Of a stretch of 64,000 bases of DNA, positions 25,814 through 38,479 are shown piece after piece. Positions within the stretch are counted from its first letter, which is position 1. Every line of letters begins with the position of its first letter. The stretch comes from Pogostemon cablin (Eukaryota; Streptophyta; Magnoliopsida; Lamiales; Lamiaceae): the NCBI GenBank assembly GCA_023678885.1, contig CM042986.1:2480001-2544000 (forward strand), read 5' to 3'. The translations under genes were made by a program, and so were the position numbers. The notes under the pieces are model-generated. The model was not told where the DNA came from, did no database searches, and saw only the letters and a program-made list of their open reading frames with translations.

Positions 25814-26020
25814 TAAGTTCTAATTACTTTTTATATCTATTTATATTTTTCTGTAGAGAATATCACTCTTGGTGCCCCTCATTCATTACAACCCTTTAAC
25901 ACCTTGAACAGTATATAAGTTCTAATTAATTAATTATTTATCGATTCATTTTTGTGTAGAGAATATTACTCTTGGAGCACCTCATCCATCACAATTCTTT
26001 TAACCCTTCCATATTACCAA
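25814..26020. repeat. Direct duplication, period about 103 bp
   Basis: Two diverged units start AAGTTCTAATTA at 25814 and 25917. Each then contains TGTAGAGAATATCACTCTTG-like sequence and CCTCATCCATCACAA-like sequence. Non-coding. Confidence 0.65.
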
Positions 26021-26992
26021 GAGTCATTATTTCTAACTTCGTTTTACGTGAGATGATCAAAACAAATAATGTGTTCTAAATCGATATATGTATAACGATA
26101 CGAAAATAAAACGTGTTCAAAAATATTTTTCTTGATTTTTTTAATGTATTTTAGGACATGCATATTTTAAATTGCATGACACCTTAATTTGGAATACTTA
26201 TATAAATATTTCTAAATAAATTATTTTATTTTCATGTGCTATATTATGTCAACACAAGTCGTTATCGAGTTGATATGGTAACACTAATGACCACTGATCA
26301 TTATCTTGTATTATTATTGTGGTTTATTATTTTTATTTAACACATATTAATAACATTTATTATCAGATTAATTTCTTCTGAGGGTAAATAAAAAAAAAGG
26401 TTAAAATTCTAACTATAACAAACATGCCTCCTTAATCGGAGTAAAAAAGAAATATTTTAGCGGAACAAAAGAGTATATATATAATATAATTCTACATTAA
26501 TTAATTATATCTAATAAATAATCACATATCCCATACATTTTCTTCCTTTTGCAATTAATACATAAAAAAACTGTCACTTCGAATGCTCCTTTTATATATT
26601 TTTTAATAAAAAAAGAAAGCTAATTATGTATATATTTATGCTCATTGTTGGCAATTAGAGCAAAGGGCGAATGATGTTCAAAAGCAAACTTTATCGTACG
26701 AAAATGTAAAAAAAGTGTAGCATCAGATATAATTATATTAGGATTAATAAATTAGAAAAAGAAAATTGTGTAGGAATTTGCGAAGCCCAAACACAATGAG
26801 TAATTAATTAGTTTAAAAATGTCCCAACTAAGCTTTATATCACGCATGGATTCTCAAGTTTTCAGAAACTGGAAAGACACTTTGAGTGGTAAATACCTTT
26901 AAATGTGCAAAGCTTGATTACAATTTTTAAATCTGTTTTAATTAAATTAAAATTCCAATTAGCACATACAATGAAGGTTGTTAATATTAGTA

Positions 26993-27130
26993 GATCGGAG
27001 GTGTATTGCAGATTTCCTCGCGATAATACGTTATGATGAGCAAAACTGTATTGTACCTACGGGATCGAAGGTGCAGTGCAGATTTCTTCACAATAACACA
27101 TTACGATGAGCAAAATTGCACTGTACCAAC
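26993..27130. repeat. Tandem duplication, 2 x 70 bp, hairpin-forming
   Basis: Units GATCGGAGGTG... (26993-27062) and GATCGAAGGTG... (27063-27130). In the second unit GGTGCAGTGCAGATT pairs with AATTGCACTGTACC across about 30 bases, giving a stable stem. The first unit shows the same layout but pairs less well. More GC-rich than its surroundings. Confidence 0.7.
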
Positions 27131-29334
27131 ACAAAAAAATGAGTTAGTGTAATATGTATCATACATTATAATTTATCTCTCTCATATGTATCATCCAGTA
27201 TCACACAGGAAATAATGTATTTAAATATCACAAAAAAATCCGAACAGTTTATGAATGGTTACTTCATTTACTATTTTGATTAGACGACCCATATTAATGA
27301 TATGATATCAATAAGAAGATTAGTATAAAATGGATTAAACAAAAATGGTTGTTATTAAGAGGGCGTGGATGCCATTAGGCTGAAGTGATTTGGAGATGTT
27401 AATCAGGTTTCTGATTGGCTGCCAAGTGAAACCCTTTGCACTTTTAATTTAAGTCATAACTTTTGCCTTTTTCTTGATACACTAATTATTTTATTTCTTA
27501 TAATTAATTACTAAATTAATTTCTCCCAACCTATCTACCTACTAACTAGGGTTCTAACTTCTACCTACACTATACACTGGCGTGTGCGAACAAAATATTC
27601 AAATATTAAATTTTGTGGTTTAGACTTTAGAGTACTCCACTTTAGATTAATCATATGTTTTTATTTTAATTTTATAATGTGAATTCATTTAAAATTAAAA
27701 ATTTCCATTTAAATACATTTTATTCATATGTAACAAGCATAATAAATTTTAAATTTCGTTTATTATTTAAAATATTATATTCCTCTAGGAAAATTAGAAG
27801 ATAATTGTTAAAATTACATTTTAAAAGTAGATAAATTATTCAGTAAACTCTAATATGTGTACATTCAATTTTTATCTTTAATACATGAAAATTAATTCTA
27901 GAGTAATGAAATATTACTCTTCAAAATAATTTTTTTTTGCTCTAATTAAATTCTAATATATAATACTCCATTTATCCACGTTAAATTTCACATATTTTTA
28001 TTTTTTACGTTCCACATTAATATGTATCACTCAAAAATATAATATTACATCAATCATGTACCTTAAAAGTAATTTTAATTAAAATTTTATTACTTTTAAG
28101 TTCTTCTAATATAATATATACATAATATATTTTATAATTTATTTATTATCTAAAAGATTATGTCACTCTTTATAAGACAGTAATTTGGGAAAGAAAATAG
28201 TTTTCATAAAGAAAGTTCAATAAAAATTAGAAATTCAAATAAATAAAACTTCTCTCTCGAATTAATATAATTTGGAAGATTAAACACTAGGATTTATTAT
28301 TTATATATATAACTATTAAATAATTAAATACTCCTATAGAGTAACAAAATATAATGATCACTCGAAATTTTTATGTATCAATTCATTGTATGGACTTTCT
28401 GGGAAAAGTATAATGCTCAAAGAGACCACTTGTGACTTTTAAACTAGTACTAGTATATTTTTTCTTTTCCATCGGAAAAATAAATAAATAAATAAATTAA
28501 TTAATATATACTTATATTGATAAATACTCATCCCACATTACAACTAACAAGAAATTTTAGTATTTTCTATACTAAAAAAGAAATCCATATAAAAATAATT
28601 ATTTTATTTTAGAGATAGGACTGTAAGTAGTGCTCAAAAAAGTTGTTATAGTTGTTTCATTCGATGTACGATAATTAAATAAAATAAAGTAATTAGACGC
28701 CAATAATTCGTCTATCTTTTAATTTATTTTATTTTACTAATAATTTAATTTTATCTTGTTCAGCATTAATGATGGCACCATTGCTGTTCTTCATCTCTGC
28801 ATACTATTTTATGCGTACAATTATTAATGATATATACTTTGATATTAATTTTCTTAAAAAAAAGAAAAAAACCTTCATTTAGGACAGGGGACCATAATGT
28901 ACGAACACAGCTTTTTTCTAGTTTTAATCAATTTTTAATTAATTAATTTACTGGAAAATAATTTTAAATTGTTCCATCAATTATTGATATTTTGCCACGG
29001 GATTTTGGTTAATTCTTTCATTGTTTTTCTGGAAGTGTCACAGGGCGTACGGACACACGAGTTTACATATTGTGTTTTCTGAAATTAATTAACATTTGTT
29101 TTAGATTTTATTAAAGTCAGAGAAATTAATTTAATTCTAAACTATCATTCGAAATTAATAAATATACCATAATTACGAGGTTTGTAAAGAACACGTCATT
29201 AAGTATATATATAAATAAATAAAGTATATGTCATGTCCAATAGCAACAGATCTATGATCCGACTTGTATCTTAACTAGATCCAGATATTGAAATTAACCC
29301 CACCCAGAAATTAATTTATTAATTCTGCTCACAG

Positions 29335-29339
<5 letters not shown>

Positions 29340-29415
<76 letters not shown>
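29340..29415. repeat. (AT)n microsatellite, about 76 bp
   Basis: Uninterrupted AT run in intergenic DNA. Confidence 0.97.
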
Positions 29416-29417
<2 letters not shown>

Positions 29418-29924
29418 GTTATAGGGGGAAATTAAACAATAATTAAACACGATTTATTAAAAACATTAATTTAAGTTTGTGAATATTCCTCATTATGTAC
29501 TCTGCATGAGCTAGTAAGAAAACAAAACCTTATATAAGTAATCAATGAGATCTTAGGTTGATTAATAATAGGTAATTTTTTATTACTAGTTTCTTGTAAT
29601 TGTCAATCATACAACTAATATGACATGAATTTGCTTAGGAAAAATGTCTGAATAAGTTTAAGTACTTTTTATGTATACATACCAGAGTATTTATATTTGT
29701 GGAATGTTGTATTCCCTCACTTCAGTAACAATTATATTGACGGCTTATCTTTCTATTCGTCTCACACTCACACGATTTAAAAAGAAAAAAGAAAAAGAAA
29801 ATGATACTTTAATTTAATTAATTCAAAATATGATTAATTTTATTTATCACTCGCACCTACCGCACAAGGTCATACTTTACTTCTTATATTAATTAATAAA
29901 TTACATTACCATTAAAAAAAGTCA

Positions 29925-30262
29925 ATAAACTACAAAAAATAGTATTTTTTTAGTAACGGAATTTACTAACGGAATTCAATCAATTGGTAATTAGCAACGG
30001 ATTAGCAAAAAAAATGACAATTTTATTTTAGCAACGGAATGCCAACAGAATTCATTCCATTGCTAATTAGCAACATATTAGCAAGAGAATCATTATATAA
30101 ATTACCAACAGAATTATTAGCAACGGAATACCAACAGAATTATTTAGCAATGTAATTGATTTTTCGTTGTTAAAAATTTACCAACCATCACTTTACCAAC
30201 AGAATTTTACTAATAGATTCTGTTGCTAATCCGTTGGTAAAAAACAGTTTTTTTTAGTGATA
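29925..30262. mobile_element. CACTA-type MITE
   Basis: Element 29928-30259 (332 bp). The right end, reverse-complemented, begins CACTAAAAAAAACTG, and the left end begins AACTACAAAAAATAGT (first base changed from C). Flanking ATA on both sides (29925-29927 and 30260-30262) fits the 3-bp target duplication of CACTA/EnSpm elements. The interior is packed with short subterminal motifs in both orientations (AGCAACGGAAT, ACCAACAGAATT), as expected for transposase-binding arrays. No transposase frame, so non-autonomous. Confidence 0.75.
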
Positions 30263-30663
30263 ACACTAATAAAGATAAATAAATTTTCTTGAACTAACTT
30301 ATTTAACTAAAGGTGCAAACAATATTTTGGGGATAATTTTGGAGTGTAATTAAAAATTATTTATACATAAATAATGTTTTTGACTTTGTGATATGGCTAG
30401 TGCTACTCTATTTATAAAGCAATATTTGAACGAATTAAATTCGAAGAAAACACGTACACAATACTAATTCATTTCTTTTTTGGTGGAGCTTATCTTGATG
30501 TTGACAATTAATGCACTAGAATAGATTAACATCGATAATAAAGGAAATCAAATTGGTGTTAAAAATGGAAATGATAACAAATAATATGTCATGATAATTG
30601 CATTAATTCCCCAGGAAACCAGCAAAGTATTCAACTTAATTTCATGTATACAAATCAAAAGAC

Positions 30664-30698
30664 ACATCACACACACACCTCTCTCTGCTCTCTCTCTC

Positions 30699-30794
<96 letters not shown>
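30664..30794. repeat. Compound (CA)n-(CT)n-(AT)n microsatellite
   Basis: A CA run and CT runs (30664-30700) pass directly into 93 bp of AT repeat (30702-30794), the longest AT array in the window. It ends 288 bases before the MATE start codon, so it lies in the promoter or 5' UTR of that gene. Confidence 0.95.
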
Positions 30795-30795
<1 letters not shown>

Positions 30796-31082
30796 TGTCT
30801 ATACATATGCATTGGTCTTTTGGACATCCAAGCAAACAAGGAGTGGGAGTGGTTCTTCAAGATAGCAAAAGTGGACAGTCAGTTTTGAAGAGATTAAGGT
30901 TGGGGGTAATTAATAACAAAAAAATGACTTTAATCTATTACTTTATTTCATTTGATTCTATTCTAATTATGTTTTAATGTTTTAATTAATCTTAATTTGT
31001 ATTATTCTCTGTCTTCCAGTTGTTCCATCTCATCCTCATATAACCACCCTTCTGCCCCCCCCTCTCTTCCCCCACATCAGTC

Positions 31083-34000
31083 ATGTGCAAAATCATGACT
31101 CAATCTCAAGATCTCGAGCTTCCACGTTTCGGCGGCGGCGACACTCCCGCCGGTGGTGGTGCTGATCATGGGATTAAAATCGAAGAACTGACCACCACCA
31201 CCACCCAAGAAATTATTACAAGTGTTGATTCATCAACTGAAGATTATGAAGATCGTACGCATAGATCATCCTTCTGCTGTTTTTTCCGGCGAGTGCCGTT
31301 GAATCAGGTACGCCCCCCCACCGCCGCCGCATTACCCCCCCTTACCGCCGGTGCATGAATTCTTACGTCATCATTTCTACTCCACTGTGTGTTTGTGTGT
31401 GTACAGGGGACTCAATATGAATAAAATAAAAGATGGAGGTGCTCCTCATAATTACTTTCAAAATTCTATTATTTAATTACTTTTGAATTTTCACGGGTAA
31501 CGAAACTTTGCAAGCCCCCATTGTTATTTTATGGATAATTACTCGATATTTCTTGTTCTTGTGATTATTATTGGATGAAAAAAATAGATACAAGATATAA
31601 TTGAGCTCAATAAAACAAAATGTAAGAATATTAGTAACCAATTTATTCATTTTATTTCGGGAGACACAAATTTTCTTTACCACATGTGGCATTTCTTGAT
31701 TTTTAAGTTTTTCTTTTTAGTGGATATCTTGTATGCTCTAATAAAGCATGATATTGTTATAGTGTTATAGTAATAAATATATTTGTGGTAATATGACAAT
31801 ATGTATTTGCCTTCTTAATTCTTTAATTACTAATTCTCCATTTCTTTAGAAAGAAAATGTTTTTAAACGAAGGTAAAAATTCTCAGGTGTTTTGATTAAC
31901 TTAATTAAATAACTTAGAGGGGTCAGAGAGTTATGGGTGTAATGATGGTGTTCTAGTGTGAATTTAAACTACAGCAAATCTTGTCACTCTAATTAAAACC
32001 CATAAATAAATACTATGATTTATTGTTCAAATCAATTAAACTAATCTACACGTGAAGTGGTCAAAACTAAGTCCATGTGTTTAGCCTGCAAACCAGATAT
32101 ACTGACAAATTATGCACTTAATTAATAATATCCATCTAATTCTATAATTATAAATTTATTCATATTTTCCAAAACTAATTTCTTCTCTTTTTCCCTTATA
32201 CAACCTATATATAAAATATGTCATTTTTAGTTTAAACGATATAGCCCAATATTAAACTATTTATTTTTGTCTTAAGTCTTGTAGGATTTGATTTTTGTGT
32301 TTGTTTTTTGTTTTTCCGTCAAAATTTAATAAATATATTTAACAGAATTTATTATATATAGTGTTATTCATGGGTCTAATTGCTTCTAAAATTTTACAAA
32401 AATAATCTCCACGCTTTTCGTCTGATTTTACAAATGAGAAAAAAAAAACATTAATTTTAGGACCACTTTAGAATTATAGTTAAAATAATTTTTTTTGGCT
32501 GTTGAAACATGAAATGCAATTTTCCTTTTTCACTAATATAAATGGTTGATTTTAACACAAATGGAATCACATACGAAATGCAATTTTCCTTTTTTACTAA
32601 TATAAATTGATTTTAACACCATGTGTATCAGAAATATAATCACTTCTTTGTTTCATCTCATATTTCACTTTTTAGATGCTTGCAATGTGTTAAAATCAAT
32701 GACTAAATTAGATGTTTGTCATGTGTTAAAATTAATGACTAAATAATCTACACGTGTGCAATTGTTTAATGATCATTAATTAGGACAGTGGTATTTTAAT
32801 AAAAAAAAAGATATAAAATACTTATGGAATTGGATGTCAGACCGTGTATCACATTGATGGCATGGCATCTAGTCACTAATGTTGTTTCATTAAGACAAGT
32901 TTAAACACCCATAATCATTATACATGTAAAAACAGAAGCAATATAACGTTGTAATTAGGTGCATGCATTAATGTATTAATTAATTTATAAAGAGAAAGAC
33001 AAATGAAATAAAATTGTGATTAACCTAGTAATTAAAATAGAGATTAGAGAGTATAGTAGTAGTAGTAGGTAGTGTCCCCAATAAGGGCATTTGAAGGTGA
33101 GAAGGAGACAAAGAAAAAGTTGGAAAAAATTGAAAGAAATGATATGAATAAAAATGAGTTGGTGTGGTAGTGTGAGATGAGCTGGCCGAGTGAGCATAAT
33201 TAGGGTCTTAATTGTGATATCTTTTCCTTATTTTATTTCTAATACATCATCTCCTAATCACACCTACATGTGTGCTACTCTTCTTTGCCTTTTTCGCACG
33301 TGACGGTTACCTCATTTCTAATGATCTACCCTACCCACATGCCCACTACCTTAATTCAACACTACCTTTTTATTTATTAATTTTAATTATAATTAATAAA
33401 AATTAATAATAAAAATTTGTATGAAACGTAGGTTGTGGAGGAGTTTTTCAAACTTGGAAAAATCGCATGTCCCGTGGCAATGACAACATTGCTCTACTTC
33501 TCCAAAACCATAATCTCCATGCTTTTCTTAGGGCACATGAACAAGGCTGAGCTGGCGGGCGGGTCGTTGGCGGTCGGGTTCGCCAACATCACGGGTTTCT
33601 CCGTGATGAAGGGTCTGTGCACGGGGATGGACCCTATTTGCTGCCAGGCCTTTGGGGCCCGGCGCTGGGCCATCCTCAGCCAGACTTACATGAAGACGGT
33701 GGTCCTCTTGATGATGGCCACCGTCCCCATGGCGATCTTGTGGCTCAACGTGGAGCCCCTTTTTCAACGGTTGGGGCAGGATCGGGTCATCGGGAAGATC
33801 GCCAAGACGTACCTCATGTTCTCCCTCCCGGAGCTGCTCACCCATGCAAACCTCATTCCTCTTCGAACGTTTTTGAGGACACAAGGGTTGAACTCGCCCA
33901 ATACTATTATTGCCACGTGTGTGTCCGTCGTGCATTTGCCAGTCACCTATTTTTTGGTCACCTATTTGAATATGAGAGTCAAAGGGATTGCTTTGGCTTC

Positions 34001-35408
34001 GGTTATTTATTCATTCAACATGAATATTGGCTTGTGGATTTATCTCTTTTTCTCCAAAGCCGCCATTAAGCCGTGGGTCGGCGCCTCTCTCGGCTCCATC
34101 TTCCACGGCTGGAGCCCCTTGCTCAGCCTCGCCTTGCCTAGCGTTTGTCAGGTACATCACGGTAATTTTAGGGTGCACGCTCACTATAAATTTAAGTGGA
34201 TTAACTATTGAAGATTTTGATTTTCATTTTCATCGTAAAATAGTTAAAAATTTTGAAAAGGTCCAATACCTTTTGGATTTCAATCAGAAATAGTCCTTTT
34301 GAGATGATTTTAAAAATTTTAAGGAATTATGAGACAATTTCAATTAGAAAAAGTCTCATAAAATTTTGGTACGATTTTGAAAAAATTCCAGGATTATTTG
34401 GGACGGTTATAGGATGATATGAGAAAAAAAATTAATTTTTGGATGAAATCTAAAATTTTAAGATAGCTACGAGTCTAAATCGAAAATTTTAAGTAATTTA
34501 AGACGAAAATTGAATTTGACAAAAGTTAAGAAATTGAGAGTGTATTTAACTCTAAGTTTAAATAGACTAGTGGATAATTTTATTATTTTTTAAAAATATT
34601 TTATTTTATCATTAAATATTTAATGATGGAGAATAAATTAAATCTTAATCTAACATTACATATTTGAGTTCTTAATAGAGATTAATAATTAATATAACCA
34701 CACATTAATGAATTAATTATTAACCAACATGTACAGGCATGCCTGGAATGGTGGTGGTACGAAATAATCCTTTTCCTAAGCGGGTTGCTCCAAAACCCGG
34801 AATCCTGCGTGGCAGCCATGGGAATACTCATCCAAACAGCGGGTACAGTGTACGTTTTCCCCTTCTCAATGAGCCTCAGCATCTCCCAGCGGGTCGGGCA
34901 CGAGCTCGGCGCCGCTCAGCCGGCTCGAGCGCAGCTCTCCGCCATGATCGGCATCGCAGTCGCCCTGGCTTACGGCTTCCTGGCTTTCGGCTTGAGCGTG
35001 GCGATGAGATCCCTATGGGGGAAACTCTACACCACCGAGCCACAGGTGCTGGAATTAATCTCGTCGGTCCTCCCCATCCTCGGCTTCGCTGAGATCGGCA
35101 ACGCCCCGCAGACGGCGGCGTGTGGGGCGCTGATGGGGTCGGCGAGGCCGAAGGTCGGTGTGTGGATAAACATAGCGGCGTTTTATCTGGTGGGGCTGCC
35201 GTGCTCGACGGTGTTGGCATTCGTGATGAAGAAAGGGTTTCAGGGGCTGTGGGTGGGGCTGATAGCGGCTCAAGCCGCGTGTTTGACTATGATGCTATAC
35301 AGCTTGGCTCGGACTGACTGGAAACATGAGGCTAAGCGAGCCGAGGAGCTGACTACGGCTGCTGGGGGGAAAGAGGACTCGGCTGGAACTAACTTAGTCG
35401 ACCCCTGA
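31083..35408 (+). CDS. MATE family transporter (DTX48-56 clade)
   Basis: Multidrug and toxic compound extrusion carrier, a 12-helix cation-coupled antiporter. Plant DTX48-56 relatives work in endomembranes or the plasma membrane and affect growth, iron or senescence traits. Three exons, all in phase 0: 31083-31307, 33432-34151 and 34737-35408, giving 538 aa. Family markers: LFLGHMNKAELAGGSLA, GMDPICCQAFGARR (residues about 131-144) and EWWWYEI at the start of exon 3, typical of the ADS1/ADP1/DTX48 group. It ends with the usual TDWKHEAKRAEELT tail. The N-terminal 75 residues are hydrophilic with a polythreonine run and CCFF. The first ATG (31083) opens MCKIM, resembling relatives; a second ATG at 31095 is possible. 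Intron 1 is 2.1 kb. Exons 2 and 3 are strikingly GC-rich compared with everything around them. Confidence 0.93.
32500..32760. repeat. Imperfect inverted/tandem repeats in MATE intron 1
   Basis: GAAATGCAATTTTCCTTTTT occurs at 32511 and 32576, each followed by ACTAATATAAAT and TTGATTTTAACAC. Further on, TGTGTTAAAATCAATGACTA and its 36-bp tandem copy (32677-32750) give the reverse complement of the same core. The whole resembles a degraded inverted-repeat MITE. Similar sequence occurs near 53427-53520. Confidence 0.5.
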
Positions 35409-36734
35409 TTAATTTTTTTTTTTCTGATATAAATATTAGATCATTTGAGTGTAAATGGGACAATTAAGCTAATTTTTTCTTCATTGATTATTCATTATTG
35501 ATAATTACTTAGAGGGTGGTCGAATTCTAATTTGCTTAATTTTGTCAGGTTTCCCCACCTCTGTGTAAATTCAATTTTGCAGAAATTGATTTATGATATT
35601 TAAACGTTACTTCTTCTTTTTTTCTTAATTTTTTTTTCTTTTGCCTTGGTTGATTTAATATTACTTAATACTTTATTGTAATGAAAACGCAGAAATATTA
35701 ATTATTTTGATTTTAAAAAAAAGAAGTCTAAATGATGGATTTATTATTATTATATTTTTTTTAACACAAACTCAGAGATATAAACACACTTATAAATTTC
35801 GAGATGCAACTTTATTAATTACCTAACTTACTTTATTAATTAACATTTTGGGTTAATTACTATATGTATTTTTGAATAACGAATATATGTTATATGTATT
35901 AGACAGTGATGATAAATTTAAAATTATAATGTTTGATGAAATTATTTTATCAACAGCCATTTCTTTCTTTACACAACATATTTGATTGAATGAAACTGAA
36001 AAATATGTTGCGATCGCTATAAAAGGTTATGGTCCTTAATGGTTCGTCGTTGTCTGCATGAAGATAATATTTTAAAATCTAATTAACATAAAATGAATTT
36101 CATGTAATATTCTCTTTAAGATTTAAATTTCTTATAGTATGTTGACATGAATATATGTCATATAAACATACATACATACATTAAAACATCATACCAATTG
36201 CACGTACTTTTCTCAATCTATATACACTTATAAAAAGAAAAATATTGTGTGAAAAAGTAATAAATTTGAATTAATATTAATTAAAGAATAATGATAAAAA
36301 TAAAATTTTATAGATAAAACAAGAAAATAATTATATTTTAAAGTTAATACACCCTCTATATTATAACGTTACATTTTTCTTATTTGTTTGTCTCACAATA
36401 AATGTTTCACTAAAAAAATAAAATTTTATCTAATAACCTAAAAAATTATTTGGAATTTAAATTCTAACGTGAAAATTTAAGGTTTTAATAGTATTAGTAT
36501 ATGTATATTGCCATTTCTAAGGGCTCGAGTTGATTAGCTAGGTATTGATGCAGTATATCATCTAATACCACGTTTGTCTAAATGTATTCATAATATTTAT
36601 GACCTGATATTATTTTGACACAGTATTAATAATATTTTTCTATGGTATTGTGTATACCATCTCAAGGGGTGGGATACACAATACTACAATTTAATACATA
36701 TGTATTAAATGTAATTTTACCATTATACCCTTAT

Positions 36735-37005
36735 TTAATAATAATAATAATAATAAATAATAATAATATTTATAATAATAATAATAAATAATAAAATTTA
36801 TAATAATAAATAATATAAATAATATTAATTAAAAATAATAATAATAATATTAAATAATAATAATTATTATTAATAAATAATAATAATTAATCATAATATT
36901 CTTATTAATAATATTAATAATAATAATTATTAATAGTAATAATAATAATTAATATTAATAATAATAAATACATTAAAAAAATTAATAATAATAATAATAT
37001 TATTA

Positions 37006-37044
<39 letters not shown>
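36735..37044. repeat. AAT/ATA trinucleotide-rich island
   Basis: About 310 bases almost entirely made of imperfect AAT repeats, ending in a perfect run (37008-37044). It probably grew from one microsatellite by slippage and point change. Confidence 0.9.
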
Positions 37045-37045
<1 letters not shown>

Positions 37046-37620
37046 GTAAATATGTTATTTTACTTATTATATCAGTTGTTAATACTCAATAACAAACCTA
37101 AAATAACTAATACCTAGTTATCCACAATCTCATTTTTTCATAATACCAAATAATTATACAATTAATCAATGATAAAACAAATCTGAATATAAACAATCTC
37201 TTTATATCACATACCTACAAGCAAACCATCTCTAAGTATATACTATCAATCATTTGTCAAATATTCAAAATAATTATGAAATAATTAAATGAATAACGGT
37301 CAATTAATTAGCAACATCTCGACCTCAATTTAGTGATAGTACTTTTCCACAGGGAATCCTTCTTTATCGTGGTTTTATTATTTTATGTCAAAATCATTTG
37401 CATTACCGTTTACATGTTTTTCCACTTAATTTAATTTGGCCATCAATTAGATTTAAAAAAAATGCTAAATTTTGAATCCAAAAGAAAAGAAGTAAAAATA
37501 AATGAGTAACTATGGACAATAAACTAGTAAGTATTTATAAGTCCATTCCATATTATATAACCAAAGAAACATAGGAGTACATATTCATTTTAATGCAATT
37601 TATTTGAAGGGAAATTATTA

Positions 37621-37892
37621 CTCCCTCCGTCCCAAATTCAAGTTCATGTTTACTGTAGATACGGAGTTTTAAAAAAGTCACTTTTGACTTACTTTTGAGG
37701 GTAGTATGGTATTTTTGGGTAATAAATAAATGATAAAGTATGTTATGTGTGTTAAAAATGTGATGACAAATTTGAAATTAAAGTATATTAGAGAGATATT
37801 AATTTGTTGTCTTTTCCTTTTATGGAAGTGTGAAATTGAATTTGGTACGAACCAAAACGGAGAGTGTAAAGTTGAAGTTAAGACTGAGGGAG
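37621..37892. mobile_element. Stowaway-like MITE (CTCCCTCCGTCCC family)
   Basis: Starts CTCCCTCCGTCCCAAATT and ends AAGACTGAGGGAG, with TA on both sides (37619-37620 and 37893-37894). Non-coding. Confidence 0.75.
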
Positions 37893-38103
37893 TATTATAG
37901 TAATGCAAAATTATAAGAGAATTTTGTTTTAAAATTTGAAAGTTTTTTTATTTTTTATTTACAAAGATGATTGATTATAGATAAGTATAATATATATGAT
38001 TATTATTGTTAAAATTGAATGTCATTAATGCAACATGGGGTTGGATTTATTGGCAGACATTGATCTAATATCAATAAATTATTGGTCATTTCTGAAAGTG
38101 CAC

Positions 38104-38309
38104 GAGTTCAAAACCAAAACTATCCCACAATTTTTTACTTTTTTTGAAAAAGGTCCCAAAAAACTTAAAAAATTCTATTTAGTCCCATAATTTTTTAAAT
38201 TCCTCCAATTTATCCACTTATTGCCAGAATTGAAATTTCCGGCTGTTCTTGCTTAGGTGGCAGCTTACGTGAAAATAACTAAATAAAATCAAATCCACCT
38301 CATCTAATT
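38104..38309. repeat. Left TIR of the Pack-MULE
   Basis: Starts GAGTTCAAAACCAAAAC and ends AATCCACCTCATCTAATT. Pairs as an inverted repeat with 39247-39453. Confidence 0.88.
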
Positions 38310-38479
38310 AAAATAATAAATAAATAAAAACACATAAAAAAACATATCCACCCCCATTTTAATTAAAGTTAAACACTTAAACTATTAGATAAATAGACAA
38401 TTATAAATTAAAATTTTAACAAAAATTAGAAAAACTTAAATAGATGGATAAAAAAATGGGAAGGAACCAAAATAATCCC

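Larger units (their letters stand above)
23060..31082. other. 8-kb AT-rich intergenic region
   Basis: No gene is visible. It contains four of the long (AT)n arrays, a putative small Helitron (23970-24516), a 103-bp direct duplication (25814-26020), a 70-bp tandem duplication that folds into hairpins (26993-27130) and a CACTA-type MITE (29928-30259). The last 300-400 bases, with a compound CA/CT/AT microsatellite, should be promoter or 5' UTR of the MATE gene. Confidence 0.55.
35409..38093. other. Spacer between MATE gene and Pack-MULE
   Basis: No gene seen. The first 200-300 bases should hold the MATE 3' UTR. Contents: a hairpin with stem GGTATTGTGTAT/GATACACAATACT near 36644-36692, a 310-bp AAT/ATA-rich island (36735-37044) and a Stowaway-like MITE (37621-37892). 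Confidence 0.55.

Noticed and set aside
33528..33935. Long frame on the minus strand inside MATE exon 2, and similar shadows in exon 3
   Set aside because: GC-rich coding DNA opens other frames by chance; the plus-strand frame matches the MATE family and the others match nothing.
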